Positions 1 through 10,789 are shown, counted from the first letter of the stretch. The stretch is 64,000 bases of DNA from Meghimatium bilineatum (GCA_034231615.1 CM067309.1:24791965-24855964), one strand, 5' to 3'. The notes: a model not told the origin generated them from the sequence alone. Made by a program: numbers and translations.

Positions 1-56
1 ATGTTTTACATAATTACTATTTGAATTCCATGCACAACTGTTTTTTTAAGTTTACT

Positions 57-250
57 AAAACTTACATTTCTGTATTTGTACTACCAACAGTTAAAACTTA
101 CATTTCTGTATTTGTACTACCAACAGTTAAAACTTACATTTATGTATTTGTACTACCAACAGTTAAAACTTACATTTATGTATTTGTACTACCAACAGTT
201 AAAACTTACATTTATGTATTTGTACTACCAACAATGAGAACTTACATTTC
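57..250. repeat. 36-bp minisatellite, about 5.4 copies
   Basis: A 36-bp unit (begins aaaacttacatttctgtatt) repeats at 57, 93, 129, 165, 201 and partly 237, with only C/A-type changes between copies. The unit length is a multiple of three, so an open frame runs through it; I do not regard that frame as a gene. Confidence 0.9.
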
Positions 251-382
251 AAAGACCAAAAAAATGAAGGTTGGTGTCTCAAAGACATCGTGAAGCTCAA
301 CTGAAAAACACAAGAATGATATCTCTTACCAATTGTCAGCATCTGTACTACAGAATGTAAACAAGACCTGTTTAGCAAACTA

Positions 383-1035
383 ACAGCATAATGATTTAAC
401 TACAAACATAATGATTTAACTACAAACATAATGATTTAACTACAAACATAATGACTTAACTACAAACATAATGATTTAACTACAAACATAATGATTTAAC
501 TACAAACATAATGATTTAACTACAAACATAATGATTTAACTAGAAACAATGATTGAACTACAAACACAATGATTTAACCACAAACATAATGATTGAACTA
601 CAAATATGATTGAATTACAAAAATAATGATTGACCCACAAAAATAATGATTGAACTATAAATATGATTGAACTACAAAAATAATGATTTACCCACAAACA
701 TAATGATTGAACTACAAATATGATTGAACTACAAAAATAATGATTGACTCACAAACATAATGATTGAACTATAAATATGATTGAACTACAAATATATTTA
801 TTGAACTACAAAAATAATGATTGACCCACAAACATAATGATTGAGGTACAAATATGAATGATTTAACTACAAACATAATGATCAAACTAGAAATATAATT
901 GAACTATAAACATAATGATTAAACTTTAAACATAATGACTGAACTATAAACAGAATGTTTGAACTACAAACTTAATTATTGAACTAGAAATATAATTAAA
1001 TCATAAACATGATTGAACTATATACATAATACAAC
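383..1035. repeat. degenerate ~20-bp AT-rich array
   Basis: The unit is approximately tgatttaactacaaacataa. It is regular from about 390 to 540 and then decays to variants of gattgaactacaaa. It occupies what would be intronic or downstream sequence of the minus-strand PHKG gene. No exon was recognised in it. Confidence 0.85.
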
Positions 1036-1940
1036 ATGAAAATGAAAAAATTAACTTTAGCACAAGCTTCATTTTTGACATCAGTCACTGTCTGCGTTGA
1101 CGACTGACTAAAACTGACTGAGTATTTAAAGATAATCATAGAATCTGTCAGAAAACAGAAATATGTAACTCTCTGCATCTTCGAACTAGTTAGATTGCCC
1201 TATTTAGATTGATTACTATACTACTAGCATTTGTACCTTAAGCACCCTTATTTTACCTAACATCTTTCATGCACACTGAACTGTAAAAGTCCATGCACTG
1301 CATATATGCTGAATAATCTGTGTAGACAGTTATATCCATATCAGAGGAATTCTCTCACTCATCTGAGCCTAGACTTCTGAATATAACTGCTCATCTGTTG
1401 CCATCATATAAAAGGAGAACTAAGACGAGCAGCACTGTGACATACAATGCATGTTATAAGACAGCTAAGCAGATTTGTGGGGCTGAGTTCAAAAGGCATA
1501 GATATTGTACCGATAATAAACCTTGTATAGCAATACAAGGAGTTATTGTCTGCAAGTAAACCAACCACACAGTCTAAACCACTTGACAGACCAACATACT
1601 AACTAGAGAGGAGATGGGCACCACCAGATAAATCTTTTGTCCACTAAAATATTGCAATGGAGGTTCTTGTTTGGAACATGTGCCTCCCCCCTCCAAATGT
1701 GATTATTAATTTGATTATTTCCCTTGGCAATGTTTGCCAATTGATATTTATCAACTATTAATTTTTTTAGGGTTAGGCTTAGGAGAGGTTTTTTACATAA
1801 CTAACTTTAAATAAATCTTTATTAAAATTAATAATAGATAAACATAAACTGACAAACATTGCCAAGGGAAATAATCACATCTAGAAAAAAAAAGGGGGGG
1901 GGGTAGGTAATGCATTTTAAATAAGAATACCAATGGATAA
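1036..1940. other. no gene recognised; intron-like sequence
   Basis: Both strands were read for the next kinase exon expected after PHKG exon 2, and none was recognised. A run of A followed by G sits near 1889-1902. Confidence 0.4.
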
Positions 1941-1944
1941 TCAG

Positions 1945-2030
1945 ATTTTTTCATCACTCGCCTGCATGAGGACTCTCTCTTTATGCATCCAATGTGGTAC
2001 AGCTATGACCCTGACGGGTTTATAAATAGA
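1945..2030 (-). mobile_element. LINE 3'-tail remnant beside PHKG exon 2
   Basis: Read on the minus strand, the segment carries a block (cccgtcagggtc, then tgtaccacattggatgc) that recurs nearly unchanged at 41580-41612 and in weaker form at 62177-62210 after a LINE C-terminus. It begins only about 15 bp beyond the exon 2 donor, so a retroelement tail inserted almost at the splice site. Confidence 0.55.
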
Positions 2031-2037
2031 TACTCAC

Positions 2038-2213
2038 TGATGTTACTGTGTCCTGCGCACATATGTAGAATATAGATCTCTCTGGCAGTGTCTTTTTTCA
2101 CCTGATCCACCTGTACCAATTCTCCTTTCTCTCCACTAATATCAATAATCTTCACAGCAAACTCAATCCCTGTGGATTTCTCCATTGCACGTCTCACTGT
2201 GCTGCTGATGCCC
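2038..2213 (-). CDS. PHKG: PHKG coding exon 2 (glycine loop to alphaC)
   Basis: The acceptor AG is at 2215-2214 (ttaatag|ggg) and the donor GT at 2037-2036 (acatca|gtgagt). The exon is 176 nt and encodes 58 full codons, GISSTVRRAM through CAGHSNI, ending in phase 1. The polypyrimidine tract before the acceptor is weak. Confidence 0.87.
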
Positions 2214-4337
2214 CTATTAATAAATGAGAAACATTCTCACTCTGTGATCAACATGATGCATTGAACAAATAATTTGTACTAAACATTTGCTAGCTTGACA
2301 GATCCATTGCAAATTTCTGGTTGGTCATATAAAGAGACACAACTGTTTAGAAAGACAAATAATGGAGGGCAGAGCACCTGGGCGGAGAAGGAAAGGCAGA
2401 CCAAGTAGACGATGGACTGACGACATTACAGATAACATGAATACGTCGTTGGAAAATGCAAGTCACATCGCCCAAGACAGAGAAGGGTTCAGGGAGTTCA
2501 TTGGGACAACAACGTTCTGGAGAGAATACATCACATGACATTATAGAACAGACATTCTAACATAGAGCAGATAGGACATAATAGAAAATTCCTGATATCA
2601 TAGAGCAAGCATACATGGTAGCATACGATATCACATGGCAAACAGATAGGACGTTCTATAGAATAGACACGATATCATAGAACAAACAGAAACAGACAGA
2701 AAATTATAGAACTGACATATTATAGAATAAACCAACCTTACATTATAGAGCATACACGTCATGATATGGAACAAACAGACATGACATTATAGAACAGACA
2801 TGTTATCACATGACAAGCAGATAGGGCATTATAGTACAGACATGACATCATAGAATAAACAGACAGGACACTAAAGAACAGACATAATATCATAGAACAA
2901 ACAGACAGGACATTATAGATGAAACAGGATGTCGTAGAACAAACATACAGGAAATTATATAACAGGCATAGTATCATAGAATACACAGACATGGTAGAAT
3001 ATAACTGACATAATAGAACAGGAATATCATAGAACAATATATTATATAACAAAAAATATATCATAGAAAATAAATATATATCATAGAACAAAAAAGGCAT
3101 TATAGAACATGGCATCGTAAAAAAAATTTGGGAATTATATAACAGTATATAATAAAACACACAATAACACCAGAAAATAATACTACCAGATAATGATACT
3201 AATGATAAACTGGCTTAACACCCTTGAATTGAGCTAATGACTCTTGAATGATCATAAAATTACATGTGTGTATGAAAGGGGACACACCTACCACTACTTT
3301 ATTGACATTTTGATAAGCGTGCCAGACAATGATACTACCAGACAATGATAAACAATGATACTACAGAAAATTCTACCAGATAATGATACTAGCATAAAAT
3401 GATACTACCAGACAATGATACTACCAGATAATGATACTACCGGACAATGATACTACCAGACAATGATAATACCAGACAATGATAATACCAGACAATGATA
3501 CCAGACAATGACACTACCAGACAATGATACTACCAGACAATGATACTACCAGACAATGATACTACCAGACAATGATACTACCAGACAATGATACTAAATA
3601 GACACTGGGATCAGCAGCAAATGATGCGACGAGACCATGATACTACCAGATAATGATACTACCGGACAATGATACTACCAGACAATGATACTACCAGACA
3701 ATGATACTACCAGACAATGATACTACCAGACAATGATAAACAATGATACTACAGAAAATTCTACCAGATAATGATACTAGCATAAAATGATACTACCTGA
3801 AAATGATACTAACAGATAATGATACTACCGGACAATGATACTACCAGACAATGATAATACCAGACAATGATAATACCAGACAATGATACTACCAGACAAT
3901 GATACTACCAGACAATGATACTACCAGACAATGATACTAAATAGACACTGGGATCAGCAGCAAATGATGCGACGAGACCATGATACTACCAGATAATGAT
4001 ACTACCGGACAATGATACTACCAGACAATGATACTACCAGACAATGATACTACCAGACAATGATACTACCAGACAATGATACTAAATAGACACTGGGACC
4101 AGCAGCAAATGATGCGACGAGACCATGATACTACCAGAAAATGATACTACCAAACAATGATAGTACCAGACAATAATACTACCAAACAATGATAATAAAA
4201 CGATAATGGACCAGCAGACAGTGAGTTAAAAATGAGGCTTACTTGCCAAGAATTTCCTTTGGCTCATATCTGGCATAAAACTCTTTAGCCTGATCAAGTG
4301 ATGGAAGGTCATCGATCTCATCCTTCGTCACTGTCAT
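2038..4337 (-). CDS. PHKG: phosphorylase b kinase gamma catalytic subunit, 5' coding part (partial)
   Basis: This is the Ser/Thr kinase subunit that phosphorylates and activates glycogen phosphorylase in the cytosolic phosphorylase kinase complex. Two coding exons join in phase: 4337-4243 and 2213-2038. Exon 1 encodes 31 residues starting MTVTKDEIDD and ending YEPKEILG, and the spliced codon gives Lys, so the glycine loop reads GKGISSTVRR. Exon 2 adds the VAIK-type strand (EFAVKII), the alphaC helix with Glu (AREIYIL) and AGHSNI. The layout matches vertebrate PHKG (YEPKEILGRGVSSVVRR). An in-frame stop lies upstream of the ATG at 4337. The remaining kinase and calmodulin-binding regions are not visible and should lie at lower coordinates, probably outside the window. 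Confidence 0.85.
2362..2538 (+). pseudogene. LINE ORF2 C-terminal fragment (in PHKG intron 1)
   Basis: An open stretch of 58 codons ending in TGA at 2536 contains GRPSRRWTDDITDNM, the basic C-terminal signature (GRPxxRWxDDI) common to RTE/craniofacial-type LINE reverse transcriptases. It is 5'-truncated, and no RT core lies upstream. Confidence 0.7.
2540..3165. repeat. irregular array of 'catagaacaaacagacaggaca'-like units
   Basis: Loose tandem copies of a tatcatagaacaaacagaca motif have spacing of about 45-60 bp and drift toward AT-rich sequence at the right end. The long minus-strand open frame through it is low-complexity (Ser/Cys/Tyr/Leu) and is not a credible protein. Confidence 0.75.
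3310..4215. repeat. 16-bp array with ~150-330 bp higher-order structure
   Basis: The base unit is ccagacaatgatacta (16 bp). A distinct marker segment (aatagacactgggatcagc, then aaatgatgcgacgagacc) interrupts it at about 3596, 3930 and 4084, so blocks of base units have been copied as larger modules. It lies in PHKG intron 1 and ends about 30 bp from the exon 1 donor. Confidence 0.9.
4243..4337 (-). CDS. PHKG: PHKG coding exon 1
   Basis: The ATG is at 4337-4335. The donor GT is at 4242-4241 (ggcaa|gtaagc). The exon is 95 nt and ends in phase 2, completed by the first G of exon 2. It is too short to stand out as an open frame; homology of LDQAKEFYARYEPKEILG to the N-terminus of the family identifies it. 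Confidence 0.85.
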
Positions 4338-4548
4338 GGCAGGCAAACTAGGAAGTCTTAAGTCTAATTCAGACGCCAGTTCTTGATTTATTACAATTGT
4401 CTCCTTATAGACAGGTCACAGAAAGGTCTGCTGTCCGATTCCCTACATATGTCATGCAACTAACTTGACAGACTCATTTCAATTTATCACTGTAATTTTA
4501 AGATGCAAAATAAGCTTCGTGAGAACTCAGACTAAAGTTTAAACAAAC
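4338..4548. other. PHKG 5' flank
   Basis: This is presumably the 5' untranslated region or proximal upstream sequence of PHKG on the minus strand. The reading frame of exon 1 is closed upstream by an in-frame TGA. No TATA box or other convincing promoter motif was seen. Confidence 0.35.
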
Positions 4549-4550
4549 AT

Positions 4551-4988
4551 GTGTCCTCATTATTTCACAAACAAATATGTATCCTCATTACTTCACAAAC
4601 AAATATGTATCTTTATTACTTCACAAACAAATATGTATTTTTATTACTTCACAAACAAATACGTATCCTCATTACTTCACAAACAAATATGTATCTTTAT
4701 TACTTCACAAACAAATATGTATCTTTATTACTTCACAAACAAATATGTATCTTTATTACTTCACAAACAAATATGTATCTTTATTACTTCACAAACAAAT
4801 ATGTATCCTCATTACTTCACAAACAAATATGTATCTTTATTACTTCACAAACAAATATGTATCTTTATTACTTCACAAACAAATATGTATCCTCATTACT
4901 TCACAAACAAATATGTATCTTTATTACTTCACAAACAAATATGTATCTTTATTACTTCACAAACAAATATGTATCCTCATTACTTAAC
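4551..4988. repeat. 28-bp minisatellite, about 15 copies
   Basis: The unit is tatctttattacttcacaa plus acaaatatg (28 bp). Copies alternate between 'tatcctc' and 'tatcttt' starts, giving a higher-order pattern. All three plus-strand frames are open because the unit lacks stops; these frames are rejected as genes. Confidence 0.93.
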
Positions 4989-5284
4989 AAGCTTAACAAA
5001 CTTATCCGTAAATCAAAAATGCTAAATACATATCATCTGAACATCACTAGTTGATAAGTCACTGCTGGTCTGCAATGTGAAAAAAACTTTTTTGAATCAA
5101 CCATTTGTTGTTATTTTTTTGGGGTTCATTTGGTTGATCTCCAACCACTGAACTATTTAGACTACCGGTATATATTTCTTCATTTTTTTGCTCATTTAAT
5201 AACTTTGTACCCTTGGACATTTTGTTGAAGGCTTTATGCCCCTCTCACAATCTTATATCCCATTTGACCCCACCCCTAAATTTT
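4989..5284. other. no feature recognised
   Basis: AT-rich unique sequence between two repeats. No gene or structured element was seen. Confidence 0.4.
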
Positions 5285-5440
5285 CAATCACTTACTAGAT
5301 ATCCAGCAGGACATAGTCCAGAGAATGGAAATGCATTGTGTCAATGCTTTATTTGCATCAATGGCCCAACACTTCCATCTTCAGCAGCAAATCAATACTT
5401 AAGACAGCAGCACGCCTCAAGTCTGCAAGAAGCTCATAGA
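5285..5440 (-). mobile_element. dispersed 'CCTGCTGGAAATC' repeat, copy 1
   Basis: In minus orientation it carries the family's landmarks in order: gccattgatgcaaat, gacacaatgcatttccattc, then tctggactatgtcctgctgg. At least eight further copies are listed in this window. No coding capacity was seen; it looks like a short non-autonomous element. Confidence 0.65.
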
Positions 5441-5801
5441 TAGTCCCAGAGTCATAAATATAACTTTTGTACAGTGTGTGGGAGGGGGGATGAAAAAGGT
5501 ATTTAACTTCAAATTTGAGTGGATTTTTAATTATCCTTTTTTGTAAAGCTGCAAAAAAGATGGGAGGCGGAGAGGAGGGGAGGAGATTCAGCTATATGTT
5601 TTACTAGTATCTTAGTAACAACTGTTTCATTTTATTTTCTTAAGCTGGGGGAATAGGGTTGAAGCCCTCAAACTTCCTTCACTATCTGCGGGATTGAAAT
5701 GTTCTCTGTGTAAAATAAGTCTGTCTCTCTAGTGATATTGCAACCCTAATGACATTAAAGCCTAGAGAAGACTATAGTGGAAGGGATAATATCACCAGGG
5801 A

Positions 5802-5951
5802 GCAAGAGGCAGACCACGAAGAAGATGGATACAAGATATCAAAGACCATCTAAACATTACAGTAACAGAAGAAGGAAGATTGGCTCAAGATCGACAGAAG
5901 TTTCAAAAGGTTGTAATGACTGCTACATCCTGTTCAGGGTATACTACCTGA
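5802..5951 (+). pseudogene. LINE ORF2 C-terminal fragment
   Basis: Frame from 5802 to the TGA at 5949-5951 reads ARGRPRRRWIQDIKDHLNIT and continues to a natural stop 50 codons on. This is the terminal domain of an RTE/craniofacial-type LINE reverse transcriptase. Stops close the frame upstream at 5787, so it is a 5'-truncated relic. Confidence 0.75.
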
Positions 5952-5967
5952 TGATGATGACGAGTGA

Positions 5968-6853
5968 CATTAAGTCAAGCATTGCTCTTGGGTATGAAGG
6001 AAAGCTCTGGAAAGCTACCTCAAACATTAAGTCAAGCATTGCTCTTGGGTATGAAGGAAAGCTCTGGAAAGCTACCTCAAACATTGCTCTTGGGTATGAA
6101 GGAAAGCTCTGGAAAGCTACCTCAAACATTAAGTCAAGCATTGCTCTTGGGTATGAAGGAAAGCTCTGGAAAGCTACCTCAAACATTGCTCTTGGGTATG
6201 AAGGAAAGCTCTGGAAAGCTACCTCAAACATTAAGTCAAGCATTGCTCTTGGGTATGAAGGAAAGCTCTGGAAAGCTACCTCAAACATTGCTCTTGGGTA
6301 TGAAGGAAAGCTACCTCAAACATTAAGTCAAGCATTGCTCTTGGGTATGAAGGAAAGCTCTGGAAAGCTACCTCAAACATTGCTCTTGGGTATGAAGGAA
6401 AGCTACCTCAAACATTAAGTCAAGCATTGCTCTTGGGTATGAAGGAAAGCTCTGGAAAGCTACCTCAAACATTGCTCTTGGGTATGAAGGAAAGCTACCT
6501 CAAACATTAAGTCAAGCATTGCTCTTGGGTATGAAGGAAAGCTCTGGAAAGCTACCTCAAACATTGCTCTTGGGTATGAAGGAAAGCTACCTCAAACATT
6601 AAGTCAAGCATTGCTCTTGGGTATGAAGGAAAGCTACCTCAAACATTACGTCAAGCATTGCTCTTGGGTATGAAGGAAAGCTACCTCAAACATTAAGTCA
6701 AGCATTGCTCTTGGGTATGAAGGAAAGCTACCTCAAACATTAAGTCAAGCATTGCTCTTGGGTATGAAGGAAAGCTCTGGAAAGCTACCTCAAACATTAA
6801 GTCAAGCATTGCTCTTGGGTATGAAGGAAAGCTCTGGAAAGCTACCTCAAACA
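5968..6853. repeat. 57-bp/43-bp compound minisatellite
   Basis: Modules built from aagtcaagcattgctcttgg, gtatgaaggaaagctctgga and aagctacctcaaacatt recur about 17 times. Some copies lack the 14-bp 'ctctggaaagctac'-type segment or the 'aagtcaag' segment, giving several unit lengths. Open frames on both strands are by-products of the repeat. Confidence 0.92.
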
Positions 6854-7069
6854 GAAAATGCTGCACTGAGAGCCTCATAAACTAGAGAAGATAGTTAAAT
6901 GCTTGGTAGAAAATAGTACATAAACCTAACAACTAATTCACTGAAATTTAAAATAAACAGCATGAATCTAGCAGTCTACACACTGCACTAGAAATAAGGG
7001 TCAAGTTCAGTCGATTAACTCTTTCAGGACCTGAGTATTTTTAGGTTTGGACCAGAGTAAATTTTAAGT

Positions 7070-7868
7070 GTAGAAAAATTTCCTTACATGTGTTCTTCAT
7101 TGTATCACTTGACATACTAATATTGATAAATAGTGTATGTGTAATATATCATTGGAAAGGGGAATGGATACAGAATATGAATATATAAGTACATTGATGA
7201 TATTTGATTACTTCACAAGGTTAGAGTTAGTAAAACACACAAAAATAAAATGAAAATGTAAATTTATTAGTATAAATATTGTGACTTACCCAAATGTGTC
7301 CATACTTATCATTGATGATATCCATTTTTCAAGAATGTTTACACAAGTATATTCAATTCTCTTCATTATGCATTTTATTTGATGAATTTCTATCAATAAA
7401 TGTTAAAGTTATGTTAATTTTTCTGAATGACACCAGAAGCAATAAAAATATGAAAATATTTAGGGGTAGAAAAATTTCCTTACATGTGTTCTTCATTGTA
7501 TCACTTGACATACTAATATTGATAAATAGTGTATGTGTAATATATCATTGGAAAGGGGAATGGATACAGAATATGAATATATAAGTACATTGATGATATT
7601 TGATTACTTCACAAGGTTAGAGTTAGTAAAACACACAAAAATAAAATGAAAATGTTAATTTATTAGTATAAATATTGTGACTTACCCAAATGTATCCATA
7701 CTTGTCCATGATTATCATTGTTGATATCCATTTTTCAAGAATATTTACACAAATATATCCATTTTTCTTCATTATGCAGTTTAGTTGATGAATAAATATC
7801 AATAAATGTTAAAGTTATGTACATTTTTCTGAATGACATCAGAAGCAATAAAAATATGAAAATATTTA
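7070..7868. repeat. ~400-bp tandem duplication inside piggyBac left end
   Basis: Copy 1 (7070-7465) and copy 2 (7466 to about 7868) both begin gtagaaaaatttccttacat and end in aatatgaaaatattta. They differ by point changes and a short indel. The duplication lies in the non-coding region 3' of the transposase gene. Confidence 0.9.
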
Positions 7869-7919
7869 CATCCAGTCACGGCTTTATTATTTACAAGTTT
7901 TTATTTGTTACAAATGAGA

Positions 7920-9785
7920 TCATCTTGTGTGATATTCCCTAAAGCATGATTTAGCACACAGATGTGGCTTATGTGAACATCCTATGTAGTAGTAGCTACT
8001 GCGCTTTCGTATTTGCTTAGTAGCACAATGAGCACATTGCCTGTCTTTTCCACCGGAGTCAATGAGATGGGTGGTTCCCTGATACCTTTCAAGCTCTGTA
8101 TTTACTGTTTTTCTTCCTGGCTTGGACAATAAAGCAGCATCAATGTTATTAGGTGCCTCTAATTCAAATAAACTACATAGCTCCTCTATCAATATGTCCT
8201 TGAAGTTTGAAAGGGGCATAGGCTTCTCTGCGCAAGGGCGGCTAAGTGTGTATAAAATGTGGGCGTTGAGTTGTGTTATTTCCAACACCCACATAAATAC
8301 TTTTTTCCACCACTTTACTGTTTTTCTTGTGTGGTTTCCATAATATGAAATCATCTGATCTACTCTATCACATCCATTCATTGACATATTGTAATTATGA
8401 ATGGGTGATGGTTTCCAGACTTCGCTCCTACCCTCAATTCTAATTTCACATGTTGCGCTTCCACATGTTGTTACCAGTTGGCAAGGTTTCTTCGATTTTT
8501 TATCTCTCCAGCTGACACACATAACTTTATCTTCATCATTTATGAACCATTTTGGTTGATTGACAGCTATTTTCTTATTCTTCATTTCTTGTGGAAACCC
8601 TCGTCTGTTCGCATTGAGAGTTCCAGTATAATGGTGATTTCTCTGCCGCAGAAACTGGACAAGAGGTAAGGACGAATAATACCTGTCAGCAAACAAATGG
8701 TGATGTCCTGTGATGCCTTCTAGTAGTTTGTCAAAAATTTTGACAGCATGGGTAGACTTTGTATCAGTTTCCAGCCTGTATGTCGTGTCCGCACCAATAT
8801 ATACCAGCAGGTTGAAAACATATCCGGTGATGGAGTCGCAGAGTCCGTATGATTTTATATGATATTTTTTTGGCTTGCTTGCATTATATTGCTTGTGCCT
8901 AAACCTTCCCTTGTGGCCTATAACCATCTCATCTATACATATGTTTTCAGAAGGATAGAATGCATTCTGAAAGCTTGCAACTAATTCATTTATGAACGGC
9001 TCTATTTTAATTTTACCCTGTGCATCAGCTCCAGCCGCATGAAGCATTGATTGGTAAATCAATAAAAATTTGGTCCTGCTGAAAATTGATCCAAACCAGG
9101 GGCTACTTCTGTGTGTTTTTGTGGACCAAAAATCTTTTATGGAATGTTTGGGGTCCAAACCCATGTTTATCAGGGTGGCGAGAAACTTTATAAAAATATT
9201 TCGGTCGAGCGCAGTCCATTTTGAATAAGTAGAATATTTCCTTCGAGGTGTATTCATTTCCAATTTCTGCTGGGCATAAGAGTTTACATTGGCTATTAGA
9301 TTGTCAATTATTGGTTCTGTCATCAAGGATAGTAAACACTGGAGAGGTGAGGCATTTTCAGGAAGGCCAAGTTTGCAGCCAGAATGTATCTGTCTGAAGT
9401 GAGACACTCCTATACTCTCTCCTTCTAGGGCTTCACGCCACACAGCATCAGTCCTAGGCCTACCTTGTCGATCTGTGGAAGTATGATTCATAGGCCTACT
9501 TGTAGCATTAGTAGGCCTAGAAGTACCAGCTAAATCCTCTGAATCAGTAGATTCATCACTACTATTAGATGCTTCTTCAGAGGAACTAACATTACTTGAT
9601 CTGATGCAAGCTGTTAAATTTTTTATAAAACCTACACCAGTTTGCTTTGGTTTCTTACCTTTCGACAAGTCACTAGGCCTATAATCACTATCGGAATCAT
9701 CATTATCAGATTCACTAACTAGCAAGCTCTGAAACATAACCATAGCTTGTTCTGCACTGTATCTAGAAGAAGTGCGCGTTGCCAT
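7920..9785 (-). CDS. piggyBac transposase (DDD family)
   Basis: This cut-and-paste transposase acts at TTAA targets in the nucleus. It is 621 residues, the usual length for the family. An acidic, Ser-rich N-terminal region (about 20-90) precedes the DDE_Tnp_1_7 core. Catalytic-type Asp residues are visible at D285 (ICIDEMVIG), D367 (LFADRYYSS) and D473 (NGCDRVDQM). A C-terminal Cys/His-rich finger (about 584-615: CAHC, GCSHKPHLC, SCF) closes the protein. The ATG at 9785 is the first in frame and is followed by MATRTSSRYS. All signature residues are present and there is no internal stop, so it may be functional. The terminal repeats and TTAA sites enclose it. Confidence 0.95.
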   Translation of the reverse strand: MATRTSSRYSAEQAMVMFQSLLVSESDNDDSDSDYRPSDLSKGKKPKQTGVGFIKNLTACIRSSNVSSSEEASNSSDESTDSEDLAGTSRPTNATSRPMNHTSTDRQGRPRTDAVWREALEGESIGVSHFRQIHSGCKLGLPENASPLQCLLSLMTEPIIDNLIANVNSYAQQKLEMNTPRRKYSTYSKWTALDRNIFIKFLATLINMGLDPKHSIKDFWSTKTHRSSPWFGSIFSRTKFLLIYQSMLHAAGADAQGKIKIEPFINELVASFQNAFYPSENICIDEMVIGHKGRFRHKQYNASKPKKYHIKSYGLCDSITGYVFNLLVYIGADTTYRLETDTKSTHAVKIFDKLLEGITGHHHLFADRYYSSLPLVQFLRQRNHHYTGTLNANRRGFPQEMKNKKIAVNQPKWFINDEDKVMCVSWRDKKSKKPCQLVTTCGSATCEIRIEGRSEVWKPSPIHNYNMSMNGCDRVDQMISYYGNHTRKTVKWWKKVFMWVLEITQLNAHILYTLSRPCAEKPMPLSNFKDILIEELCSLFELEAPNNIDAALLSKPGRKTVNTELERYQGTTHLIDSGGKDRQCAHCATKQIRKRSSYYYIGCSHKPHLCAKSCFREYHTR

Positions 9786-9977
9786 TTTTTCAGAAATAAA
9801 AGTTACAGAATATGTCGATCACAAATCTTCTTGTACACACCACATGTGTTTCGGTACCGGTTGTAAAACGGAAGAGGATCTTTCCCGGATGTTCAGAGGT
9901 TAACATAAAAACTTGAACTGGGCAAAACGAAATATAACTGATCAATATATGATCGATCTAAGACGTTGATCAAATCA

Positions 9978-10043
9978 AAGCCAGTATACTGGCGATTGGT
10001 CCTGTAGACCCACAGTATAAAGCCAGTATACTGGCGATTGGTC
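9978..10043. repeat. subterminal palindrome repeat of piggyBac right end
   Basis: The string aagccagtatactggcgatt, followed by ggtcc, occurs twice 41 bp apart. Each copy contains the 12-bp perfect palindrome CCAGTATACTGG. The second copy leads directly into the terminal repeat. Such repeated subterminal sites are typical positions for transposase binding. Confidence 0.8.
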
Positions 10044-10056
10044 CGGAAAGAGTTAA

Positions 10057-10364
10057 AAGCTCATAATGAAATAATAAAAACTTTTGAAAATCCTATTTGA
10101 TCAGAACTTCAATAAGAAAGTAGACACCAGACATAGATCTGAATAATATAATAACAGCTTAATTACAGACACAGTATGTGGTTTGAGTCTTTCTAGTTAT
10201 TCGATACAGACAATCAGATGTGTTATCAATCCACATCAACTAGATTTATTCATGAATTTGATTTTCTCCAATTTGTTCTTGCTTTAAAGGATATAGTGTC
10301 TAGTTCTTGTTACTTTCAGTTTTACAATCATGTAGTAGGATGCAGACTTAGTTTACATTTTCTT
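10057..10364. other. no gene recognised
   Basis: Short unique stretch between the piggyBac element and the next LINE tail. No gene or regulatory signature was found. Confidence 0.4.
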
Positions 10365-10720
10365 ACTTTTTTTTCTTATGGTTCATGCTGTGTGGCATTG
10401 GTTATCATGTCTTTCCACAGCCTTCTGTTTAGAGAGCTGTCAATAATTTCTGATACCGATGTTCTCCGATACCACAATACTAAGTTGTCAAGGATCTTCT
10501 CTCTTGGTCTTCCTCTATCACTCTTGCTCTTCCACTTGCCTGTTGTTACAATGTAATCCATCTTTCCGCTTCTCATGATGTGTCCAAAAAATGTGGACTC
10601 TTTCTGATGCAGGCAAGCAGCTCTCTTTTTGAATTAACTTCTTTCAAGATATCATCATTACACTTTTTATCTGTTTGTGGTGTTCTTAACATTCTTCTAT
10701 AGGTCACCTAATCACCAATA
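10365..10720 (-). pseudogene. LINE ORF2 C-terminal relic
   Basis: On the minus strand the frame reads RSGKMDYIVTTGKWKS, then DRGRPREKILDNL. This matches the 'GRPREKxLD' tail of Nimb/RTE-like LINE reverse transcriptases. It is truncated, with no RT catalytic core. Confidence 0.65.
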
Positions 10721-10789
10721 AATTATAATTTCAATTAATTAATTAATACTATTATATCTATCTATTTATCTAAACGCTGTGGCCCTTGA

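Larger units (their letters stand above)
7019..10052 (-). mobile_element. complete piggyBac-type DNA transposon
   Basis: Both ends are directly visible. TTAA target duplications lie at 7015-7018 and 10053-10056. The left terminus ctctttcaggacc is the inverse of the right terminus ggtccggaaagag with one mismatch. The 3034-bp element encodes one 621-residue transposase on the minus strand with no stop or frameshift. An almost perfect terminal repeat plus an intact gene suggests a recent insertion. The left subterminal region holds a 396-bp tandem duplication. The right one holds two copies of the palindrome CCAGTATACTGG. Confidence 0.93.

Noticed and set aside
2759-3160. 133-codon minus-strand frame resembling a membrane protein
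   Set aside because: Low-complexity Ser/Tyr/Cys/Leu translation of a tandem array; not a credible protein.
3310-4215. CRISPR-like appearance of short regular repeats
   Set aside because: Units are contiguous without unique spacers, the DNA is clearly eukaryotic and no cas genes exist.
4549-5054. Long open frames in three plus-strand frames (up to 167 codons)
   Set aside because: They are created by a stop-free 28-bp tandem repeat. All frames are open at once and the peptides are pure repeats.
5944-6288. Minus-strand frame with repeated FEVAFQSFPSYPRAM
   Set aside because: Product of the 57-bp compound minisatellite.
8122-8669. Plus-strand frames opposite the piggyBac gene
   Set aside because: Antisense shadows of the transposase coding strand.
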